Part shown: positions 55,547 to 64,000 of the stretch, one piece after another
How the letters are laid out: the number at the start of each line of letters is the position of its first letter
Position numbering within the stretch: position 1 is the first letter of the stretch
From: Adineta steineri
Taxonomy: Eukaryota > Rotifera > Eurotatoria > Adinetida > Adinetidae
Length of the DNA: 64,000 nucleotides
Direction: 5' to 3'
NCBI GenBank assembly: GCA_905250115.1
Contig: CAJNOI010000154.1
Span: 90,204 to 154,203 of the forward strand
Notes under the pieces: model-generated
What the model was told of the DNA's origin: nothing
Seen by the model: only the letters and a program-made list of their open reading frames with translations
Database searches by the model: none
Made by a program: the position numbers and the translations under genes

Positions 55547-58500
55547 ATGAATACAGAAGAAAATCAGGAATTAAATTCTGGAATAATAAGAAGGTATGTA
55601 CTTCTTTGACTTTTCGTGTAAGATAAAAATAAAGTTTTACTGTTTTTACAAAACAGATTTCTTGGAGAGAAACGGTTAATGTGGATTATTGTTGGCATCG
55701 TAGCTATTGTAACAGTTGCAGTAGTTGTTATTCCAACAACTCTTATTTTGACAAAAAAGAAAATTACCACAACAGAAATCAAATCAGCAACAATGTCGAC
55801 AGCAACATCAACAACAATACCGACAACAATATCGACAAAAACATCAACAACAATATCAACAAGAACATCAACAGCAATATCAACAAAAACATCGACAGCA
55901 ACATCAAAAGCAACATCAACAGCAATATCAACAATAATATCAACAATAATATCAACAAAAACATCGACAGCAACATTAACAGCAATATCGACAAAAACAT
56001 TAACAACAATATCAACTACAACATCAGTACATCGCCCTTTTTACAAAAGTGAGTAACGACTATTTATAAGGCAGGGTGTGAGTATGAATATTCTTTTCGC
56101 TTCACACACATAGTAGCGGTGGCGCCAGGAATCTTGACTAGGGTGGGCTCTGGCCTAGTAAATTTCAAACAGAGTGGGCTCAGATACAATATCACTGTTT
56201 TTTTAAGATCTGAAAAAAATTTCAGGGTGGGCCGAGCCCACCCCAGCCCCCCCTCCCCTTGGCACCGTCACTAACACATAGTCTCACCCGTACCTATACC
56301 CGTATTTACACATCTATACACCCACACCCGAAACTATACCCACCCAGCTCATTTTCACCCACACTCACACCCAATTATTCACACGTAGATGTGCTTGTGA
56401 CTTTGCATCTTTGACTTGCCACAAACTATTTTTTCCATAAGACCCTCCCTTCAGTCGACGGAATAATTATTAAATAGATGTTGCTTTTTTCGTACTATGG
56501 GACTGAAAAGATTAGATATGATTTATATACATTTCTTACTTAACCTTGTTTTTTTTTGTCTGTTGTGTTAGAGATTCAAGAGAGAAAAAGTGATCTATGA
56601 TTTTGTGATTTTAGCTATTCTAAATTAGTTTATTCACAGAAACTTTAGTCCTGAATCATATCGGATATGCTAATATCATAAATTACGTTTCACTAAAAAC
56701 AAAAGAACACATATTTCAGTTTGTACTAAATAATTTTGTTGTATGAAATGATTGAAATTCGAAATTTCTTTTAATCAAGTCAACAATTCTGAATCGCCAT
56801 GTCAGTTATCCAAGAGATTTTTCATGCCAAGAAAATAGTTTCAATCACTAATCTATGTCTATCAATAATCAGTGGCGTACAGTGATTATTTAAATATGTT
56901 TGTAATTTCTTTTAGATTGGTTTCGAACAAGTAGTATGAAAGATCCACGAATAGCTCATACAGCAACTGTATTAAAGAACGGAAAAGTTTTAGTTGCTGG
57001 TGGTTACTTTGATGCTATTAACTATGGTATTAGCAGTGCAGAATTATACGATCTATCAACAGCAACATGGACACGTATCAGATCTATGAATCATGGACGA
57101 TGTCGGCACTCAGCAACTCTATTACCTGATGGAAAAGTGTTAGTTGCTGGTGGATTGACTAATCAGGATACACCTACGAATACTACAGAATGGTATGATC
57201 CACCACATGAAATATGGATCAAAACTGGTAGTATGAATATTGAAAGACATCAGCATACCGCATCTATACTACAAGATGGAATGGTATTAGTTGCTGGTGG
57301 ATTCACTACGAATCGGTAATTTCATTGAGATCTTATCACAAATTAGAAAATGTTTCTCTTTTCAGTTTTGTTGTTTCAACTAAACTAGAAATGTACCGAG
57401 CCCGAGAGACTCGGACTCGGTCAGGCTCGGTAAGCTCGGCGCTATGGTGTCAGAATTGATGTGGATGTGGGTGAGTGCGGGTACTATCTTTCGCACTCTC
57501 ACTCACTATTTTCACCCACAGTCTCACCCACACCCACTCAAACCCACATCAATTCTAACACTTGAGTCCTGACCGACCCCAAGCCCCGAGCCCCGAGCCC
57601 CGAGCCTGACCGAGCTCGAGAGGCTCAGGCTCGGTACATCCCTAAATTCGAGTTCGTTTCATATCTATTCTTGATTAATTGTTTCTATTCAATTATACTA
57701 TTGGAGTTTTAATATCTTTGATAAGGATTCTTTACAATCGAATTTATTATCTATAATTACATTTAGTAACATCAAATGTTGGAAACATAATCACTTAAAA
57801 ATACTAGTTCATGAGTTAAACAGTGATACAAAATTCATCTTAGTATTTTAATAATTATTTTTTGTTTAAATTATACGCAATAAAAAGATACTTTTGAGTT
57901 AATCCATTTTTTCTCAGATTCTCTGCCGTTTTTTCAATATTTATTTGTTTAGTGAAAAACTCTTCGAAAATGAGAAATCATCGCGAGATTAATAATAAAT
58001 ATTTTGATGCTTGCTTTTTGTCGAGTTTCTTTTTCATTTGAAAACGTTTCTAACTTCAAAATAGATTGTCTAGTTTTAATAAATCAGTTTTTTTGAAGAA
58101 CATCTATTGTTAGATAATTCTTTGGTACACAACTAACTTGAACATGAGTAAGTGGAATCAGTAGGAAAGAATATATTTCTAATCTTTCTAAACTGCATAA
58201 ATCAATAGTTCTCCACACACTTCAAATTACATTGAGTTGTCTTTAAAATTCATCTATATCTTAAGAGTTATTATACTAGATAAGATTTTTCTTAATATTA
58301 CCTATCATTTCTCACGACACTGTGTCTAAGTGACAACTTAAAATCAAAAAGAAATTCTCTTCACATAATCTTTACAAACTTAATAGATTTTGTATTTTTA
58401 GTATTGCACTTAATAGTGCTGAGTTATATAATTCATCGACTGGAAAATGGACACTAATTGATAATATGAAAGTGGCACGAAGATTCCACCATGCATCTAC

Positions 58501-59020
58501 ATTAGAAAACAGAAAAATATTGGTAACTGGTGGGTTTAGCAATACTACTCATGCATTAGATGCTGCTGAATTATACGATCCATTGACAAAATCATGGACA
58601 ATTACTGGAACTATGCATTATGCACGAGCCGGGCACACAGCATCCGTCTTAGCCAATGGAAAGGTATTAGTTACTGGTGGACAGTCAAATGATCCTCATA
58701 ATAAGGTATTACGTAGTGCGGAGTTGTATGATTCAAAAACAGGAAACTGGACAATTATTGAACCTTTAAATATTGGAAGAACGACTCATGCAGCATCTGT
58801 TTTAAACAATGGAAGTGTATTAGTATCTGGTGGAACAGTAGGAACTTTCAAAGATGATAATAGTTCAGAAGTCTATGATCCATTAACAGAGAAATGGTAT
58901 ATAAGCGGTGATATGAACTGCGTGAGAGGTCAACATCTATTATCTGTTTTATCAAATGGAACAGTATTAGTTACTGGTGGAAAAGCCAGGATACGTACAT
59001 GTCCTGCAGAACTATATTAA
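55547..59020 (+). CDS. Membrane-anchored kelch propeller with Thr-rich stalk
   Basis: Exons 55547-55593, 55657-56048, 56916-57315 and 58402-59020 give 1458 nt in phase, 485 residues. A cytosolic tail (MNTEENQELNSGIIRR) leads to one TM (WIIVGIVAIVTVAVVVIPTT, about 25-46), so type II topology. A 90-residue Thr/Ser stalk follows, encoded by a repeated ACATCAACAGCAATATCAAC-type DNA sequence and likely O-glycosylated. Seven kelch repeats of the form HTASVLxNGKVLVxGG ... SAELYDPxTxxW then form a complete seven-bladed propeller. An extracellular binding role is inferred. Introns 2 and 3 carry hairpin and hAT-like insertions. Confidence 0.9.
55790..56025 (+). repeat. Coding minisatellite for the Thr-rich stalk
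   Basis: Imperfect repeats of ACATCAACAGCAATATCAAC and ACATCGACAGCAACATCAAC. Frames in other phases (Asn-rich, Leu-rich on the minus strand) are shadows. Confidence 0.8.
56073..56372. repeat. Telomere-like hairpin element 18 (intronic, interrupted)
   Basis: AGGGTGTGAGTATGAATATT at the left; TCTCACCCGTACC and later CCACACCCGAAAC, ACCCACACTCACACCC on the right. It is split by the hAT-like insertion at 56114-56273 in intron 2 of the kelch gene. Confidence 0.6.
56106..56281. mobile_element. hAT-like MITE nested in a hairpin
   Basis: Element 56114-56273 (160 bp). Ends TAGCGGTGGCGCCAGG and CTTGGCACCGTCACTA are imperfect inverted repeats, and internal AGGGTGGGCTC... matches GCCGAGCCCACCCC. Perfect 8-bp duplications ACACATAG flank it (56106-56113, 56274-56281). 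Confidence 0.8.
57386..57644. mobile_element. Long foldback element in kelch intron 3
   Basis: The outer arms TAGAAATGTACCGAGCC (57386) and GGCTCGGTACATCCCTA (ends 57644) are inverted, followed inward by repeated GAGCCCCGAGCC blocks. A second inner foldback pairs AGAATTGATGTGG with CCACATCAATTCT and carries telomere-like GATGTGGGTGAGTG ... CACCCACACCCAC. No flanking duplication was found. Confidence 0.75.
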
Positions 59021-59579
59021 ATGCTTGGAAACCGGCGACACATATATATTCAGCTTCAAATTAATTCATAGTTGACTCTCGCGTATCTTTTATGATGTTG
59101 TTGTGATCTGTGCTTGCATACAAACTGTTAATTTGCTACACTGCTATTCGTATTATGAACTCATTACTCATTTCTTTTTGCATTTGTATCCATCACGCTT
59201 AATCTCGTTTTTTACATCATCTTTCACTAATGATTTATTTTGCACTTACCTTCGCATACATTCTCGTTTCGTCGTTCTTGCGCATTTATATATACACGAT
59301 GTTACATAATCATTATATATCCTCTGTCTTTTACAGCCTAATAAATAAATAACCTTATTTAACATTTTATACCAGATTAAAGTCCATGAAAAACTGTATC
59401 TATGATTAGAATTAGAACAAGCATTGTCTAAAAGATTCTTAAAATACTTTATATTACATATGAAAATGTCATATATTATAGAACCTATCATATTACTCAC
59501 AGAGTCACAAATGTATACAACTTCTTTAGCAGCTTTGATAATATCAAAATCTTTTTTTCATTGAGCACAGTCAATCGAT

Positions 59580-59990
59580 AAAGTGATTGGTGTCATTTTC
59601 AAGACCTTTGAGTGTATATTCTCAAGATTAGTTCTGAAGAGCATCATAGTTGTATTTGTTTCAACAGTTTCCTTTTACCATCAATTCTTTAACTTTATCT
59701 TTGATAATTATATCAATATTTTCTGTTGGGTTCATATCAAAACTGTTGCTAGACCAATTTTAATTGTCCCACAACTTCACATCTTCATCCTTTAAAACAT
59801 GTTTTGTAATATTGACCACCATACATGACATTTTATCCATATGATGCAATGGAAACATATGGTGTTGAAAAACAATCCTACAAAAATAGATTCCATTTGA
59901 GGATTTCCAATGTTCTTTCAGAATTCACAGTAGTATTTTTGTAGTAAGGATGTGGGTTTGGATACTATGTAAATGTGCAATATCCACCCC
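59580..59990 (-). pseudogene. Degraded Tc1/mariner-like transposase fragment
   Basis: On the minus strand the piece SSNSFDMNPTENIDIIIKDK resembles the Tc1/mariner catalytic block (S-x-D-L-N-P-I-E-N-L-W...I-K). FQHHMFPLHHMDKM upstream sits where FQQDNxPxHxxx is expected. Several stops and frameshifts break it; the WPxxSPDLNP consensus is partly lost. Confidence 0.45.
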
Positions 59991-61722
59991 CCCCCCCAGC
60001 CTTCTTTTATTTTATAGAAAATAAAAAATTTAACTGATTTTAATCGAATTTCTTCAGTCAAAAATACCATAACATTAGTATTTTGATTGGCTTTATTAGT
60101 TTTTCAAAATTATAAACATCATCAAAAATTCAATAAGATGTTAATTGAATTTCGATGAATCTCATTTGAAATAACTTCTTGAATATTTTGATTGTTTATG
60201 ATTTGATATTTAAAATATTTTTAAGAATTCAAATAAAATTAAATCGAAATATTGTTTTAATTCAATAATTAATTAAAAAGGTTATGAGTGGAGATATATG
60301 ACGGTACCATGATCAACTGAAATTCAGACTCACACTCCTCAAAATGGGGTTAAATTAATTTTTTATACGTACAATTAACAAGTTAACAGGTAAAAATCCA
60401 TTCAAATCGATTTTTTACATATTTTCTAATATGGGCATCGCTAGTAAAGTTTTTGCGTTACTCAATCGAGTATTTAAAAATATTAGAAAAATTTAATATT
60501 AATGAAATAAAATGAGGTAGGATAGAGAGAGTTGATATAAAAGAGACAACAAGAACTACGAAAAAACTATTAGAAAGAGAAATTGAGTCGGAGTAGAAAG
60601 GATTGTTACAAAATAGATAAACAAGAACAGAAAAAAAATGAGAATACGAAGAGTCGGTATGAAAGAAAAACAGAAAAAGATAAGGAAGCATACAGACAAA
60701 AAATGACAAAGCTATACTCAGATGTGAATAAAAGTTTTGTTACCATTTAACAATACAAAGTGCTTATCTATACACAGGTAAGTGTAACCATCTTATTAGC
60801 AAACATAGAGTCACATTATTATTTTATTTGTATTCCTTTATTGATATAAACTAAATATCTTATTTTTTGAATAATTTTCATTCATTCCGTATTATGTTGT
60901 ATTTTAAAATAAAGTTCGTAATGTCATCGAGTCGATTCTTTCTTTGGTTTTAATCCATCTTTTATTTGCCTTCTAACAGAATCACTATGATAGCATACAT
61001 ATATTTCATTTTGGTATCGAAAACGATCAAAGAATTCGTTTAATAATATTTCGTTTTACAACTATTATACAAAAAAAACGATATAATTGAAAAAGAAAGA
61101 AAAGTACTTATAGTAGGTGATTTTTAATTATTTTATTGGAAATAATAAAATTCAACCATTTATTTCGAGATCCAAAAGAGAAAGCACTAGAAATAGTTCT
61201 AAATTAATGGATTTTTTGTTTAATTTAATTTTTTTTTCAATAATTGTGTAACTGTACTACTTAATTTATATTTGATTTATATATAATAAAGAATTAATAA
61301 AATAAAAAAGTAATTATTTCTTTATCTATGTTTTTTTATTTAACAATGACAGAACGTGTGATTAAACTCAAGTAAAATATATGCATTAAAAGTACCATGT
61401 TGTATGTATCAACTATTAATTGTTTTCTAAATATTAACAGTTTATATTAGGCACACAACGTAATATTCTTCTGTGTATTCATTATTGTTTTTCAATACAA
61501 GAAGGTGCTAATATATCAACCAATAAATTATTAGTAAGTTAAAAAAATATTGCGTTCTATATATTTTTGTACAACTTGGAAAGCGATGACAATATCTAGT
61601 AAAAAACAAGAAATCTATTTCTGTTTTCAGATTATCTATGTAGAAAAAGGTTCAACAAATTAGATTAAAATGACACCCTTTTAGTTGATTTTTAATTAGA
61701 AAAAAATCGGTTAATGACGCAT

Positions 61723-61783
61723 CTTGAGAACGTAGGTGAATGGCTATTTTGTTCATGGTTACTCATATCTACATCCATACTCC
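61723..61783. repeat. Telomere-like hairpin element 20 (degraded)
   Basis: CATCTTGAGAACGTAGGTGAATGG pairs poorly with CATATCTACATCCATACTCC. The conserved left end GCATCTTGAG identifies the family. Confidence 0.5.
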
Positions 61784-61910
61784 ATCTACCTTTCTACTAA
61801 GTTGATGTATAATACAGATGAGGACAATGCCGTCGTCAGAAAACTATAGCTCTTCTTGTCTTTAATTAGTCTACTCATTATAGAAAATCAGTAATCAACC
61901 AGCATAACAA

Positions 61911-64000
61911 ATGGCATTCGTAAGAAGAGGACGCTTTGTGAATAATTATATCTCAAAGGTGCAACAAGATAATTGGAATCCAATATTTGGTTATAAAGAT
62001 CGAGATCTTAAGTCATTAGAAGAAGCCGTAGAAAGCATCATTCCATTCGTCAACAAAGTCATGGAGTATGCAGAGGAAGCTAAACAAAAATGTAAAAAAA
62101 ATACAAAACTGACAATAAATGCATCGGCAGCAATCTATCTTTACACAATGGATACACCTTTTTATGAGAAATTCAACAAAGCTCTTCGAGGTGAAAATCC
62201 ACCTGCGTTGGTACCATGGTTCGACTTTCTAAAACTGTTCATTACCGCTCTAGCGAAATTACCGTCGCATCCAGCTACAGTATGGCGAGGTGTTGCAAAT
62301 ATTAGTGGCTTAGATTTTTATAACAATGATATGTTCACTTGGTGGAGCGTGAACTCATGTTCGTCGCGCGCCAGAGTCGCTGGAATTTTTGCAGACAAGA
62401 AGGGCACTCTATTTTGCATTAATATTATTTATGGCAAAGATATTACTGAGTACTCATCGAAGGAAGACGAAGAAGAAATCATTCTTATGCCTGGAACTCA
62501 GTTGCGCGTCAAAGACACAACGTTTGATGTTGATGGTTTCTCCGTCGTTCATTTGGAAGAATGGTTAGTATGTGTGGAAAATATTACAGGCCTCATAACG
62601 GTCCTTCTTTCTTCAGGATATTCTTCTCCGCTCTTTTTTTTTCTTTGTTTCTTTAGTTTTCATACAAACACCCACTCAAAAATCATCGTAAAACATATGA
62701 ACAATACTTATGTTATATAGTGACCTCTCAGCAATGTTTCTAATAGCAAGTGTACTAAGCATAGATAGAATGTACAGATCAGAAACTGCTGCTAATACAT
62801 ACTGCTTTATACTTTAATCAAAAAACTTACTTGAGCAAAGTATAAAGCAATATATATATTGACAATAGTATGTGATCTGTAGCATTTCTTGAGGGTGGTT
62901 GTGAATATGAGTGTAGGTATCGCTTATTTTTTTATGAACCACACTCATCCTAGTGACTACTTGATGAAAATGTTAGTGCCTATCAATTCACTTGAGGATC
63001 TGAGTTCGACTGCCGCATCCTTCTCACAACTTCACGTAGTTCAGCTGTTTCAAGATATAGTAGTATCTTCGTATGAATGACTATGACATTACAGCTTTTT
63101 CTCCAGTTGCCATATATCTATTCTGTAGCATTGAATCTATATCTTCTAGTACTCCGATTCCCGAAGGAAAACATGTCATGATATCTTACGATTCGAATAG
63201 TCAAGAAACTGTATCCAAAATTTATCATTATCTACACCTCGAACATATACCACTTTGGCTCAATAAACAGAAAGAAACGACGAATGATCTAAAGACAAGG
63301 TATAATTTTTTGTACTCTTTTCCATTCACTGAACATTGCAAGTATACTATTCTTTTTCACAGTTTGGCTGAAGGAGTAGAAAATGCTGCAGTCGTTTGTT
63401 GTTTCATAACTCCGAATTATGAAAAATCTGACTTTTGTCAACTTGAATTACAGTATGCACAGAAACGGCAAAAACGAATCATCCCATGTATACTCACTGA
63501 TATAAATATATGGAAACCTTCTAATTGGTTGAAGCTGATAAACAAAGACCTCGTACCGATCGACTTTGACAACGTCTCTAAACCATCAACCATGGAAGAA
63601 AACGTGATGGAACTGATTTATCGAATAAAATACCAATCTCCAACACCTCAATATATACCGCCACAAGTAGCTGATAAACCGAGCTATCTATTTGAACTGA
63701 TTAAATATGAATATAAACGAAATAGTCGTATTGAACGTTTCATGAATCCAGCCAAATCTTTTTCAATCGACCAAAGTTACATCAATTTGGCCATAGTAGA
63801 AACTATAGATCAGCATGAAAAAGAAAAGAAGCTTCGTGATTCTCACAACAACGATGGGATTATAGAAGCATTTGAAAGTATTCATGGTACCAAGACTCCA
63901 ATAGATGTCAAAGAAATTTTCAAAACATGCAAGGATAAAAGAAGGAATGTACTCGTATTCGGTCGAGCTGGCATTGGAAAATCAACATTTTGTCGATACG
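61911..64000 (+). CDS. Predicted ART-TIR-NACHT protein (partial, runs off window)
   Basis: Exon 1 61911-62563, exon 2 63129-63299, exon 3 63363 to the window end; phases agree (joins at TG|C and AG|T). Residues 1-218 carry an ART domain: VWRGV (R126), WWSVNSC (S146) and EDEEEIILMPGT (E187, E189), all intact. Exons 2-3 encode a TIR domain: HVMISYDSNSQETVSKIYHY, LAEGVENAAVVCCFITPNYE, then SDFCQLELQYA, whose Glu is placed like the TIR NADase catalytic residue. A linker (SFSIDQSYINLAIVETIDQ) precedes a P-loop, VLVFGRAGIGKSTFCRY, of NACHT type. ART and TIR both use NAD+; NACHT ATPases oligomerise in NLRs. An NLR-like immune sensor is inferred. The 565-bp intron 1 holds hairpin 21; if its splice is wrong, this is an ART gene followed by a TIR-NACHT gene. 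Confidence 0.75.
62888..62950. repeat. Telomere-like hairpin element 21
   Basis: CTTGAGGGTGGTTGTGAATATGAGTG pairs with ATGAACCACACTCATCC. It lies in the predicted intron 1 of the ART-TIR-NACHT gene. Confidence 0.6.

Larger units (their letters stand above)
59021..61910. other. Intergenic AT-rich DNA
   Basis: Apart from a transposase remnant (59580-59990) and a degraded hairpin (61723-61783) nothing coding is supported. The 83-residue minus frame at 60458-60709 is Phe/Ser-rich, repeat-like and not supported. Confidence 0.5.

Noticed and set aside
55681-56052. Asn-rich plus-strand and Leu-rich minus-strand frames
   Set aside because: Both are shadows of the Thr-rich stalk repeat; the Thr frame carries the TM and joins kelch exons in phase.
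60458-60709. 83-residue Phe/Ser-rich minus frame
   Set aside because: Purine-rich plus strand gives a chance open frame; no domain or splice partner.
62564-62720. C-terminal tail of the ART frame (LVCVENITGL...)
   Set aside because: It lies after a good splice donor, is hydrophobic and low-complexity, and other ARTs end at the preceding strand; treated as intron.

Overview
The window looks like nuclear DNA of a bdelloid rotifer. It is AT-rich, with split genes whose short introns (about 45-60 bp) use GT-AG ends. Several families known to be expanded in bdelloids are present: R-S-E ADP-ribosyltransferases (ART) fused to TPRs, F-box proteins, TIR/NACHT proteins, kelch propellers on Thr-rich stalks and many 7TM receptors. 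Scattered runs resemble the bdelloid telomere unit TGTGGG. Genus cannot be decided from the sequence. There are three N gaps (932-941, 15072-15171, 36143-36242).

Layout. 1-9.3 kb is a repeat-rich gene desert: a 159-bp array, a Helitron-like 147-bp/28-bp repeat block and a decayed exonuclease-like gene. 9.4-16.4 kb holds an ART-TPR gene, a small ART gene, an F-box/LamG gene and an opposing F-box gene. 17-23.6 kb (minus) is one large LDLa/EGF/7TM receptor gene broken by three in-frame stops and two insertions. 24.8-31.1 kb (minus) resolves into one six-exon gene: three copies of a TM-Cys-rich-TM module, a seventh TM and an FG-GAP propeller. 31.1-39 kb is mostly intergenic, with a 29-bp minisatellite, a SINE-like unit and an inverted duplication. 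39.2-43.5 kb has another ART gene and an 11-exon N-myristoyltransferase gene. 45-49 kb has a decayed plasma-membrane Ca2+-ATPase fragment, a tRNA-like gene and a membrane-anchored methyltransferase-like gene. 48.8-52.8 kb (minus) is a nine-exon TRPA-like channel. 55.5-59 kb is a TM/Thr-rich/kelch gene. 61.9-64 kb (running off the end) predicts an ART-TIR-NACHT protein.

Most gene models were assembled by hand from splice signals. For the NMT, TRPA, FG-GAP, kelch, small ART and (after removing the insertions) 7TM receptor genes, the summed exon length is a multiple of three and all intron phases agree, which is strong internal support.

Two themes stand out. First, signalling and recognition genes that use or may use NAD+: four ART domains, one predicted to be joined to a TIR domain and a NACHT ATPase in an NLR-like layout. 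Second, a dispersed family of about 20 short hairpins whose arms are telomere-like (CTTGAGGGTGTGGGTG ... CACCCACACCCTCAAG). They lie mainly downstream of genes or in introns, supply the stop codon of two genes, and in one case sit in an insertion that breaks an exon between 12-bp direct repeats.
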